Positions 23,401 through 34,816 of a DNA stretch of 64,000 bases are shown here, in pieces. The stretch lies in NCBI RefSeq assembly GCF_910592395.1, contig NC_088326.1, positions 2,919,001-2,983,000 on the forward strand. The letters are read 5' to 3'. The translations under genes and the position numbers were made by a program. The stretch comes from Lineus longissimus. Lineage: Eukaryota; Nemertea; Pilidiophora; Heteronemertea; Lineidae. The notes beneath the pieces are model-generated. The model was not told where the DNA came from. It saw only the letters and a program-made list of their open reading frames with translations, and did not search any database. Position 1 is the stretch's first letter, and each line of letters begins with the position of its first letter.

Positions 23401-24384
23401 CGTACCGTGACAGGGCCGGCTGGCCTGGCTGGAAGTAAAGGACCCTACCCACACCCGGAGTAAGGAGTAAAGGCACTTCCAACACTCGTCACAAACAAAC
23501 ACCACCTCAATCATGAATTAGGCCTACTTTCCTTACCCACCATCACCCATGTCACCACGGTGCGATCTATTTATTCACTCCGTATTATTCGCACCATCAC
23601 GGCACGGTACCTTTCTCTCACCGTAAGGGTGTTTCTGACGGTGCGAATAAGACCGGAAACAATGGCCCCATGCACCGTGGCGGTTCGAATAGCCAGTTCG
23701 ATCTTGGTAACACCGACCCTCACGAAACAGCTCTTAGGGAATCGTTAGGTCTTAACCGGCAAGGGCGAATTCCGCCAAGAAGTGACGCCATTTCATCAGC
23801 CGCAAAAGATACCAAACCGGTGGTCTCTTGCAACTGGTTTTTGACTCACTCTATATACGGTCGACGTTTTGACGGCCACCTGCCATGCATTTCCTTTGCG
23901 TCGTGACCACGTGTGACGGCCAATATGGCAGTGCAAAACAATTGGTAACGTCATCATGTGACGTCAGTGATGAACCCCCTAGAGTCGGAACCTTTCGTCC
24001 CCTTAAACAGTCTTCTGCAAATTCAATTCAAATTGTTGCTTCGTACGTGGAGGGGTTCTAAGTGGTCCCAACGTTGAAATCCAGTTAAAATAGTTTCAGC
24101 ACTAGGTACCAGGCGCCTCGAATAGTTGTGCTGGGAATTTATGTAATGTACATTACACAGGACCAAGATAGCATCAGGGACCAACATGGGTCGTCCACAC
24201 ACGCTTATCTTCGCTAGAATGGGCACTTTTCCGTCCTCTTTAGAATCCGCCCGTGAATTGGGACTTGTTGCTCAACTCTAGCACCTGCCAATTCTGAATG
24301 ATATGTTTTGGCACTGCAATTTCAATAACCCGATAGCGCATCACCAAACGCAGTGATGCGTTTACGCACATAGTTCCTCCGCAC

Positions 24385-24445
24385 TCTTCAGGATCCACAG
24401 GTCCCCTCGGAGAGCTCTTAGCGCTCTACCAACCTGTGGCTGCGT
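24385..24445 (-). repeat. tRNA-like relic (possible SINE head)
   Basis: Read on the minus strand, it contains GGTTGGTAGAGCGCTAAGAG, a good A-box and D-arm match. This is followed by CGAGGGGACCTGTGGATCC at the spacing of a degenerate B-box. It does not look like an intact tRNA, because the acceptor stem and T-arm are not clearly paired. Confidence 0.35.
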
Positions 24446-25363
24446 TTCTCTGCTTATAACTAACCTTGGATCAATACTCCAGCGTTCCAGCATCCGTACA
24501 AGTGTAACTGATGATAGAAGCTTTTTCACGGGAGGCAGACGCTAGTTCAGCAGACGATCATTGCAGTGTGGGTTGTTGGAGAGACCCTAGATGTACCGCT
24601 AATTATGTTTAAGGGGATAAGAATGTCGTGAGATTTACTGGGTCTGAGGATAATGCGCCAAATGGCCACAGTGCGCCACTTCGTGCCGTAGCATCACGAT
24701 GCATAACATTATGCTTACGTACATTTATATGCAGGTATCTAAAAAAGGAATTTCATCAGTGTTTAGTTTTGAATTTGGAATATCTTCTAAGGATCTGGTT
24801 ACACGAGACGTCGCGGCCGTGCTGGAAGCCTTATTGACGGAAAAAACAAGAACAGTTCACACACCCTGCTGGTTTTCTGAAGGGAAGTTCGGCGACGGAG
24901 TCAATCAGTACCTGTGACGTCATCACAATACACCACCTGGAATTCTCGAGAAACCATAGATGTGATAGATAACTTTAAGAGAAAATGGACACGCTTTTAG
25001 TGGCTAAGAGGAGAAGTTGGGTTATCACTACAGAGGAGTTAATGAAATAATTGTCAATAATCGTCGCGTGCATTAAGAGTTATGCCGAGATTTGATGTGT
25101 GATTTCAATCTTGTCTTGATGACGTCATCGCAATACATACCATCCACAGCGGTACAGGTGTCAATATCTTTCACGAAAATGCTATAGATGTAATCAGTAA
25201 GCGTCTCGTGTAACACCAGCCGGGACGGCGAGTCATACGAGATCGTAGGTGGTGGACGCCAAGTGACTCATGCAGTGCATCATTTTTTTACTCGTAGACT
25301 GAGAACACTCGCAATCTTACTGAGGAACACGTGAAAGGGAGTATTTAGTCAGATGTGAAGTAC

Positions 25364-25850
25364 TGAACGTTGAAAGGAGTACAACATAAGTAAAATTAGT
25401 ACTACATTATAGGACTTGTACTGCACCAGTTCACTGGGAAGGGTTTACTAGTATTATAGGGTACTACACGAGAGAATGAGTCTTATACATGGAAATGAGT
25501 ACTAGACGAGAAAATGATTACTGCATGTGTTTAGGAGTACGACACGGTAAAACGAGTTCTAAACGAGAAAAAGAGTACTAAACACGAGAAGTTAACGAGG
25601 AAAGAAGCACTACACGAGAAAAGGACTACTTTACACGAAGAAAGAAGCACTACACGAGAAAAGGAGTACTTTACACGAGGAAAGGAGCGCTACATGAGAA
25701 AAGGAGTACTTTACACGAGGAAAGGAGCGCTACATGAGAAAAGGAGTACTTTACACGCGGAAAGGAAATGAGTACTCAACGTGTTGAGGAGTACTCGAAA
25801 GAAAAGGGGGATCTAAACGAGGAGAGGAGTACTAACGGAAGGAGAACTTC
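25364..25850. repeat. GAGTACT minisatellite (~20-bp unit, 40-bp higher order)
   Basis: Degenerate tandem repeat of about GGAGTACT-ACACGAG-GAAAA. In the core (about 25610-25760) two 20-bp variants alternate to give a roughly 40-bp unit with near-perfect copies, while the edges are decayed. Strong purine bias on the + strand. Confidence 0.9.
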
Positions 25851-27098
25851 AGTTATTCGATAAAGAATAACAAATCGTGGATTCTTGTGGATTTGAATTT
25901 TTCTAAATATTGACTAGGTGTCGTGTGACGGCGCAGCGAATCTACTGAATGTAGAATTTGGGGGAGATTTATATGTCGTAATGCCGAACGAGAGGTGTCG
26001 AACTTTACGTCACCGACGCAGCCATAGATGAGCTAATCACAAGGTGTTAGGTCATCCTAAAACTTTACTTTCAAGAAAGGTGCTGACAGAATGATTTTTG
26101 TTCTCAATACAGCAATACAAAAACTACACGTCTTCACATCAACCTACAAGATACTATTATCTGTTAATCTCAATGCAGCTTCTCTCTGGATTATGCGGAA
26201 AGAAATCGACACATGATCTCACTGATCGGAGGAATTAGAGATCGTCGACCTTAGCAGAGTTCGAATGGCCTGGAGTACTGTATTTTCATAGCAGAAACTT
26301 GAACGTGAGAACGATTCCCGAGTGCCTATACTTTATCCAACATAACAAGTTTTGATCAAAAGCGGCATTTTGTCCCTGGATGGACTATGAGGGTATGCGA
26401 GGTGTCAGTCTTACTATTCACCACGACCTCTGACAAGTCAGTTTCAAGTGATCAACCTTAGGCTATTGCAAATTTTGATGAAGTGATCCATGGTGTCCTG
26501 TTGTCGTAGAAGGGTGGATAAGGCGTGTAAGGTTTTTTGTAAAGTCCCTTTGTAAGAGAATAGCCTGCTGCTAATGCATTTTTGATAATCACCAACTTGA
26601 AAATTATTCCTTGGCGTCTTGCTCAGGATATATACACATGTTTGTGACTTTCTTTGACGTCACTTTTGGAATGCAACATTTCTATGCATAGGAAGACTAA
26701 TTTGCAAAGGACCAGCAGTTTGCAAGTTACAAGGAAAGTATATATACCTATATACGATTGGTTGTGTTACACTATGTTTTATGGTAATTATGGTGTCGCT
26801 CTTTGAGCGAATAACTTTTGCCATCGCAAATTTGCACCACTGTCGAGAAGGAACGCTGTCGTAGGGATACAGTGATGATCTTGGAACTAAAAAATACTGG
26901 CGATATTTTTGCGAATCGATAGTATTTGCGAATCCCGCCAAAATAAACGCCAGAGAAAATTAGTAGGCGCTTTACATTATGTTATCTGACTTGTGGATCT
27001 GCTGGGAATACAGAATTCGATGACTGTTTCAAATGACTGTACGATTCTCGTGAGATCACGCGTGATTGGATTACCAAGGATTGCAAACAGGCGACAGG
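25851..27098. other. Upstream region of the membrane-protein gene; no feature recognised
   Basis: AT-rich. Contains a GCGATATTTTTGCGAATC motif near 26900 of the TTCGCGAA-type repeat family. The promoter of the downstream gene would lie here if the 27099 start is right, but I see no clear TATA box. Confidence 0.4.
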
Positions 27099-27140
27099 AT
27101 GCAGTCAACATCGCTTTTGGATGATGACGAACTGTCCGAG
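27099..27140 (+). CDS. Candidate first coding exon of the type II membrane protein
   Basis: ATG with A at -3 opens a 14-codon exon, MQSTSLLDDDELSE, ending GAG|gtttgt in phase 0. The supported exon at 34344 has a phase-0 acceptor, so the frame joins exactly and gives an acidic N-terminus leading into SYENPAY. The donor is weak (GTTTGT) and the intron would be 7.2 kb. A competing start is the six-codon exon at 33329-33346. Transcript data are needed to decide. Confidence 0.35.
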
Positions 27141-27224
27141 GTTTGTAGTGCATTTTATGTATTAAATTGTCATCATACTACATGATAGAGATTATTACTA
27201 CTGAGGTTGTTCGAATGACGCATT

Positions 27225-27300
27225 GGAAACATCAGCGCATGTCGCCTTTGAGGTCTCGGGTTCGATGACCGGTCGGTTCCGGTGTAACATCTGTGGTTGT
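27225..27300 (+). repeat. SINE-like fragment with B-box
   Basis: GCATGTCGCCTTTGAGGTCT followed by CGGGTTCGATGACC resembles the 3' half of a tRNA-derived promoter. A related but weaker segment is near 20365-20440. Confidence 0.3.
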
Positions 27301-29989
27301 TCCCCATGTTTCAGTGTTTCCAAACAATAGGCAGCTAGAGAGACCATGACTTTTCAATAGGGGGGATACACAGAAAAACTCGTCAATCTATTTTTGAGCG
27401 TTCCGAAACAATGAGGGGAAACACTCAAAAACAGAAACACTCAAAAACATTACACCGGTGTGGAACTTGGAAATATCTCTGAGGGATTGCGAGTCACGGT
27501 CTCTGTAGAATCACGTACCGTAGTCTTTCTGAGTACAATAGGGGCGGAAAATCCTGATGAAATTCTGATACGTTGTGCAGATTTTTTTCGGTTATCTGTG
27601 TTTTCGACCCGGGCTATCTTTAAAGTGTGCTTCTCCTTTTCGTTTGCTAGCTTTAAAGTGTGCGAATCCAGCAGGTTCACTCTCCCCATCCATCTATTGG
27701 AATCATCTTGGGCCTCTGCACACGACATTGGCAAACAGACGAATCGTCCAAATATTCGTATATTCGAAATATATTCACTTGTCCTACAGTGCAAACACCA
27801 TACACCATATATTCAATCAGCCGCCGACCTAATGAATCTAATATCTTGCAACTTAATATTCTGATGCTACCTAGAGATGCGGAGATGAATTTTCGAATTA
27901 CTTGCCAGACACATTTAAAAGAAATTTATTAGAAACCGTGGGTTACGGACACAAGTAGGTAAGATCAATGGTTTGAAGAAAGTGCATTAAACACTGGCAT
28001 GTTTGATGTTCCGGCATCAGAGTCGTAGCTAGCTTTTTGGTCTTGCGGGGGAGGGGGAGGGGGGGTGGGCGTGCAAAAGGCCTTGCGGGACGCGAGGCTA
28101 GAAAGTCTTTTGTTTGCAGACATAAAATACGGCCGCTCTAGTTATAACCCCCAATGGGTTAATGAACGTTCAATTTAAAATCGCAATCTGCATCGAAAGC
28201 ACTCCCCAGACGGATCCATTTGCATGTCATTCTACCATTGATCTGGGCGCCTCTTCCGAGAAACTCTTATTAGCTAACTAGGCGTAAAAATAGTCATTAA
28301 AACAACATTTGCTATGGAATTGGATGGGATAGCGGAAAAAAACTCAGAAAATTTGACTTTGATTGCCTAACCATAACCACTGCCGTCAAAACGAGGCGCA
28401 TAGTGCATTGTGCACTATGGTTCATTGTACCCAAAGTGTTTTAGAATGCACAGTTAAGTATAGGTCCGACAATGTCAATTTGTCTCTATCTCAAACCCAT
28501 AGATGCAAATATTGCATCTATTACCAATAGTATATCCCAAAAACAAATACGGCAAAATACATCTCCAACAAGTGAAAACATAATGCTCTTTACTTGTGCT
28601 GCAAACCCTATGCGAAAACGAAATTATCGTAATTTTCGCTCTCCATGCATAATACGCCGTGTGTTTGTTTATAAACGGATAGATATGCACTACTCGAGTA
28701 CGCCATGCAATGTGTTGAACAAAAACCGATATGGTGGATTATCAGTTTGGGACTAATTAATTTCGGTAGTTGACCTCGCTGTCAGTTCGAGCCTTTCCCT
28801 GTGAATAAATTATTAATTGCATATTTTGTACTAAGTACATTGTGTACGTGTTCATGTATTGGATTGGGCGCATTTCTATCATTGGTGCAGTCCGTTCAAT
28901 TATTAAGGAATTGAGATCAAATTACTTTAATTGGGTCATTATTTATACTCATGAGAATTGATATTGCTCGTGAGAATCTTGTCGAACCACATCACGGTTT
29001 GAGAATTTTATATCAGAAAGTCTGTGGCCCTTCTCAACAAGTCTTCAGTGCCATCACGTGTATATCTGCCCTCGCGGGTTCGATCACCCTAAAAGGTGTT
29101 TTGTGGGGTTCGAATAGAATAGAATAAGGTTTATTGCTCAACTAAATTACATTGCGTAGAGCACAAAACTACCTATATACAATAGAAATACGAATATACA
29201 TGCGAAGGTTTTTTAACATCAACAAAAGAATACGATGTTATGTAGATTTACTCTTATGATCCTTTGATACGGCTGTAGAACAATGGGGATTTAGGCCTAG
29301 GTGCGAGCGGGCTGTTAATAGACAATGGATCGTGTTTTGGGCAGGGCCTAAATGCATGCGAGGTTGGAGGGGCAAAATGACATCGTGGCGGTTAATGACC
29401 GCGAAGAGAGCGCCACAAATAGCTCTTCACTAATTATTGGCATGTCGTGTTCGATTTGGCGTAAAGAATGAGTGCTCAGTGGACCGCTTCAATAACTGCT
29501 GGCTGTGGATTCGCGCTCTGACATTCCCCATCAGATCTCAACTATTTCGCCTAGGTTTTAGCTTGATTTAGTCTATCAAGAAAATACCCCTACAATGATT
29601 AAAAAGCAATTAATAGCAATTCAATTATTACGACCATGTCCTGTTAAATTTTCCGGATAATTCGTCAATTGGACCAACAATTTATTGGCGTCTTCCACGG
29701 ATGAAACCATCTTAAAGGCAATGTTCGAAAGATTAGAAAATTAGTATTTGAACTTGAATTTGACTGTTTACAATTGTCTTAAAAAATACTGAAAATAAAT
29801 TTCATGCCATTGTGTATACTGGTATACTACAGCCGGGATGCCATAATTGCTGTATTTCAGCGTTTTTGCCCGTAATAACTATGTAACAGTAATGTTTATC
29901 TCTATTTATTGCCGACAAACAAAAGCAGAATCAATAAACGGAAAACGTCTTTAAGATAATGAAATTACTTGATACGAAGCCTCTGTTTA

Positions 29990-30345
29990 CCCCAGTGATG
30001 TTTCAGTCTGCCTTAGGCTGATGCGGAATATCCCAATTTGTCGATTTCGGATTTGCTGCAAGCTTATTCTCAATCTTTATTCAATCACCTTGGGGGGAAT
30101 ACGTTGGCTTGAAAAAAACTAATTCAATCACTTGAAACTAATATTGATTTCTTCTCATTGATGCTTTGCTCTACCCCGATAGGCTGTGCATGGTGAATAT
30201 CTCAAAAAATGTCGATTTCGGATTTTCCACAATTATTTCAGCTGGTTCTCAATTTTTATTCAATCATCTTGAGGATGCATTGGTTTGAAACAAACATTAT
30301 CTAATCACTTGAGGCTAATCATGATTTTCCTTTTCAGTGGAGAAC
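29990..30345. repeat. Diverged tandem duplication (~170-bp unit)
   Basis: Both units contain TGTCGATTTCGGATTT, then TTCTCAAT, TTTATTCAATCA, CTTG and AATCACTTGA in the same order, at about 30045 and 30210. Non-coding. Confidence 0.65.
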
Positions 30346-31381
30346 ATGATACACATTGTGACCGAAATGCAAATAACTTCCTTCCAGTGTCTTTGCCAAA
30401 TGTCAACCTGCAAATTAAGCTCCGTGGAGCTAACTTGTACTTACAAAAGTGGCCCAATCTTAGCGAGTATTGAAAGTTCAAACTTACAGGTACATGTACT
30501 TTAAGATAATACTTTAATACTTTGGTAAATCAGCGTGATTTTAGCTGACAGAATAAACTGGTTATTGCTTGGACATGGACTCTCTCGATGAAATTGGACA
30601 ATGAAACGTATTGGCGGCTACCATCATCACTGTCAGCTTCGGTGCCTTAACAATCCATGGGTAAGTCGAATCATTTGACAGCCATAATACCTGTTGGTTC
30701 CCTCGTCTGGTACATTGTCTCCTCTCCGGGGAGGGTCTCATGCATTCCTTTCCTTGTCCATTGTCCCCTGTCCGTGGGTAGCTGCGTGTCCCCTGACATG
30801 ACCCCGGTGGCCTTGTCCACCTAAACTCCGCACTATGCAGTGGTCGTTTCCCAGGTCAAAATCCATATAAGATTCTCATAAGATTCAGCGATTCTTGCTC
30901 AGTTTCGTGTACAAGTACATGTACATTCATTACAAGACTCTTGTTCTAGTTACTAAAAATCTTGAAGCGAATGTTGGCCAACATGAACACGTTGTAAATT
31001 TGCGTGTCTTGACATCAACTTGCGTCGTCCATTTCGTTCAAAGGGCAAATCACATGAAGTTGCCATGCGATTCCTCTATTTTCAGTTGTTTAAATGTCTT
31101 TTGCCTTTGAGACGATTATTCAAGTCAGAGAATATTGCTTGTCAGGGGGAGAAGATTGATGATTCAAGTTGGTAACTGGTCATTGTCCCGGCGACCCGGG
31201 CCGATAAAGATATTTTATCATGTCGTGGTCTAAGCCGAGACCCACATGCTCAGTATGAGTGATTGTCTCAATGTCGGCAATGTTGAAACTGGCTCGCTTT
31301 ACAGATCCAGGGCTAAAATCGTTTCGTCGGATCCCGCTCAAAGTCCGCCAAAACCCTTGGGCCAAAGCAACTCCAGGTTCA

Positions 31382-31509
31382 GGCAGTTTTCGCAAATCTC
31401 GCAAAACGTCAACGCGAACGCCTGTCCCATTGTTCGAAATCGTGATCTGGAGTTCGAACCGTGGGGAATGCGTTCGAGTTGGCGTTTCGGGGGCTTTGCG
31501 AAAACTCCC
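31382..31509. mobile_element. 128-bp MITE (family M1), copy 1
   Basis: Foldback element with about 50-bp arms, ends GGCAGTTTTCGC and GCGAAAACTCCC, with TA directly after the right end. It has the same length, arm sequence and central CGTGAT block as 45711-45838. The long open frames reported on both strands here are caused by this inverted repeat. Confidence 0.75.
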
Positions 31510-32389
31510 TATTGACGAAGCTGAACGTGGACAACCGGCACAGTTTCCCGCCGTCATTGAATCAGACATCGTGATGTTTGGTGAGACCACCAATGCCACC
31601 AGTTTGCTGACAATTCCTCAAGTCTTGGGACTCGCGTAACATTATATGCTCATTTTTTTTGTCCTAAAAGTCAACTTAATCAGTCACAGCCAATTTATAC
31701 GATTTCCTCCGAAGACGGAACCTAATTCAATCACATTCTGAGATATCATCTCAAAAGCGCTGAATCAGCACATTATCTCGCTGAGGTATCAATGCATCGT
31801 GAAGTCAGTCGTGAAATCGGGACGTCAAATCCGTTCGGCTTGACACCGACTGTCACGGATAACATCACCCTATAACATATACGCCAGTTCCCCGGAAACA
31901 ACTGTCTGATTGGGCTCATATTTTTCTGGGGTGAATTGGGACGCAAGATGTAGTCGGTGCGCGCGATCGATCCGATTTCTACTGCTTATGTCGGTTCAAG
32001 GCCCGTTTGTTCAAAACAGGTCTTGCCACTAATGCTAGCGCGTTGCGTTTCTTTACCCTGATGATTTTCCCGTAAGAACCCCCATTTCGAAGCCTTTCTA
32101 GGGGTACTTGCTATCAAGATTGGCCTGATGACCCTTGCGGTTAGCCGTTCAGTGTATCTCGGGAATATTTCCTAGCTACTCAAGAAATAATTGAAGGTAA
32201 AATAATGTGCTGTGTCGCTTTTGTGAACGAGACAGTATCTCTATCACGTTCGTGATTAGTCCCTACAGCACTATTTTTGTTCCGATCGACTTTGTACGTG
32301 ACTACTAGAAGGAGGGATTGTATATACACAAAGATATAGGCCTATGATAGACCCCCCTAGATATCAAGGGTTGTATGTCGGTCTCATGA

Positions 32390-32408
32390 CCCCCCCCCCC
32401 CCCCCCCC
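32390..32408. repeat. Poly-C tract (19 nt)
   Basis: Uninterrupted C run within the first intron or upstream region of the membrane-protein gene. Confidence 0.95.
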
Positions 32409-33328
32409 GGCCTGGCCCGTCCGACTAAGTATCCTCCACCCCGATCCATACGATTCCTACGCCATCTCTGAAATGAATGTCTATAAATGACAGGCAGAAA
32501 TCCAGAGCAACCAGTACAAAGCCATATTAGTTCTTTACTACACCGCAAGGTGACGCTAAAAATCTCCACCCAAACTCCACGCAGCGTAACATAAACGAGC
32601 AGACATGACCTCCTTTGAAATTCTATTAAACTTCGATTAACATCTCTGTCTGGAGATTGGCTCGCAAGGTCTCTCAGGAAGGCACTAATCTACTCAACCA
32701 GCCAAAGGATGAAGCAATTTTTCACTCCAAATGAATTATTTATCGGTTGTCATAGCAACAGATCTATATCGTCTGTAGCCGTGACTCGAGTGTTGGGATT
32801 TCTGTCACGTGATCTCTGTGCCGTCTGTCCAAGAATAAATGATGATTGCCTCTGAAGTAAACCTTCTCAAGTGTTCGGAGATAAGAAAAAACCTTGAATT
32901 AATGCTTTGGTGATACATGTATGTCCCGTCGCCCAGTTTCGTTAACGCCAGCGTTAGTGATAACGCTTATTTTAAACAACTGGACCTTGAATCCTCAATC
33001 AACATTAATGGTTAACACAGTTAGTGGTAATTGTCACTGGATGAGTTTTTGATCTCATATTGAACCAATCACGTTTGCAGAAATGAATAAAACGTCCAGG
33101 ATGTTTGCTCCGCTAATAAAAATGTCCTATTCCAGATAAAAATTAGGCCAGAGATGAGAGTCAAATATATCATCTCTAGGCTGTTAATATCATGATGAAT
33201 TCGTGATGAAAATGATACAATGTATGTTGTGTAAGCACGTGTGACCCACGGTTGACAAGAGCGTACAGTTTGTCGAAAGGGGCTGCGAGGATACCTGGGT
33301 GTAGCGTGGACTCTCCCCGCTGTGAGAT

Positions 33329-33346
33329 ATGAAGAACCAACGGAAG
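33329..33346 (+). CDS. Alternative candidate first coding exon (six codons)
   Basis: ATG with G at -3 opens MKNQRK and ends AAG|gtaggc, a good phase-0 donor that would join in frame to the exon at 34344. It is short enough to occur by chance. It competes with 27099-27140, and both could be alternative first exons. Confidence 0.22.
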
Positions 33347-33481
33347 GTAGGCCCGGAAAAGTCTATTTCACTCCGAGGAGAAGGCTTACATTTTTCGATT
33401 TCTGTTTCTGCTTTGGTCTGTGCATGATTATCAAACACGAGGGCACGGTTCGTTGGATTGTTCTGGTTACTGGAAACATTA

Positions 33482-33533
33482 GGGAGTTTTTGCAAAGCCC
33501 CGGAAACGCCCACGCCAACACCAACACCCTCCC
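33482..33533. mobile_element. MITE family M1, short internally deleted copy
   Basis: Starts GGGAGTTTTTGCAAAGCCCC after a TA and ends CTCCC. It matches one arm of the 128-bp elements at 31382 and 45711, followed by an ACACCAACACC stretch. Confidence 0.5.
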
Positions 33534-34343
33534 ATAATTTAGCAGAAGTAGTTCTTGTGATGTACAGACCAACAGAATTTGACAAAACCCCGAATACTTT
33601 TGATCATTATCCTTCCGAAAACAACACAGCATCTTCCTCAGATAAGTCGATTTGACATGTTTGATGTAAGAGTGTATACTTTTATTTTCTATTTATTGTA
33701 CATTTCTTCAGAATTGGCATTCAAAAAGCTTCGTCTTGGCCAAATTTCGGAGATGAGCACTTGAAAATGTTCTGCTGCGCCCATAAAAACTTAAAAAACT
33801 TCTTGCAAGAATCTGTCATCACAATCAATTACAATTTCCAGTACTTTATCTTGACTGGGAGTACTTATCGAACTGGCACTTCAATCTATCACAAACAGCG
33901 ATCAGCTTTGCAAATCGTACTATAATTGCATGGTGGGACACAAATATTTATCATTGATATAAGCGATTTATTTTCATTGATATAGTCGACTTGGCACAAT
34001 AAAGCAATTTGTCAGATTGCTTCTTGCATCTTAGAGGAATGCTCCCTGAGACAGCCGCCAGCACTTGTAATCTAAAAAAACCCAGATACGTGCGTCTCCT
34101 CCGAGATAAACTACAACACCGACCGGGATTTTCGGGATGGACACCCGTGTTTCAGCAGGAATCGGAAAAATTTGGGAGGGGTTAAGAATTATTTCTGAAT
34201 TTATCGATTATTGGCTCAGGAGGCCAATTTTTTTAGCGTTTTACATGTCGTATTACTGCGGTTGGGTACCAAAAGTGACCCGTGATTATTCCTAGTAACA
34301 CTGATCATGTGTTTACGACTGTTCTTACCTTTTCTCTTTACAG

Positions 34344-34449
34344 AGTTATGAGAATCCCGCATACCGTTCGGATGGTGCGAGACCCCGTATCGGCTATGCC
34401 CGGATTCCTCTGAGAGTGAAGATGGAGGGAGAAAGGCATCCCAGAACGG
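34344..34449 (+). CDS. Internal exon of the type II membrane protein, carrying a YENPAY motif
   Basis: A 106-nt exon bounded by ttctctttacag and ACGG|gtaagg. It is open in one frame for 35 codons with a phase-0 start and phase-1 end. The phase-1 end matches the acceptor at 34816/34817, so the junction codon is GGT. It encodes SYENPAYRSDGARPRIGYAR followed by IPLRVKMEGERHPRT. YENPAY (34347-34364) fits the NPxY consensus for PTB-domain or endocytic adaptor binding, known for example from APP-family tails. Here it would lie near the cytoplasmic N-terminus. Exact phase agreement and strong splice sites make this exon convincing although it is short. The opposite-strand open frame across it is a shadow. 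Confidence 0.78.
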
Positions 34450-34816
34450 GTAAGGTCCGAAAACGGATTGAGTATTCCACATTGCCCCCTCCCCTAGTTT
34501 ACAGTGCTCTTTCTCTACGCCCTCTCTTAATGACCGATAAGCAACTGCCACAGCAGACACAGCAGATATCGGACTGACGGTTAGTTCCCCGGCAAAACAA
34601 GGGATGACGTACGAGTCGACATCGACCCCGACGAATCCAATTTAATTTGCTGTTCTTTAAAGTTCTCACAGTTTGATTCAGGGAGTTCTCCTGCTCTTTG
34701 TCAGTTCTTCGGAAGTACTGTGGTATGGTTGCAGTGAATATTCAGATCGGCACTTGAATATGTTTACATCTTGAAATGTCAGCCTTGACACATTTGAAAC
34801 TCATTTTTGTTTTCAG

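Larger units (their letters stand above)
21301..25363. other. Intergenic; dispersed repeats only
   Basis: No gene recognised. Repeats include 22946-23060, related to 62036-62165; 23270-23400, related to 39262-39350 and 48722-48850; and an inverted GGTGCGAATAA pair near 23590-23650. The region also holds a tRNA-like relic on the minus strand near 24385-24445. Confidence 0.5.
27141..34343 (+). other. Probable first intron or 5' region of the membrane-protein gene
   Basis: No other coding exon could be supported. Contents are repeats: a SINE-like piece (27225), a tandem duplication (29990-30345), two copies of a short MITE family (31382 and 33482) and a poly-C tract (32390). Confidence 0.45.

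Noticed and set aside
25364-25850. CRISPR-like array
   Set aside because: Repeats are directly adjacent with no unique spacers, in a eukaryotic genome. It is a minisatellite.
31180-31639. Overlapping 90-139 codon frames on both strands
   Set aside because: They cover a 128-bp foldback element. The sense and antisense similarity comes from the inverted repeat.
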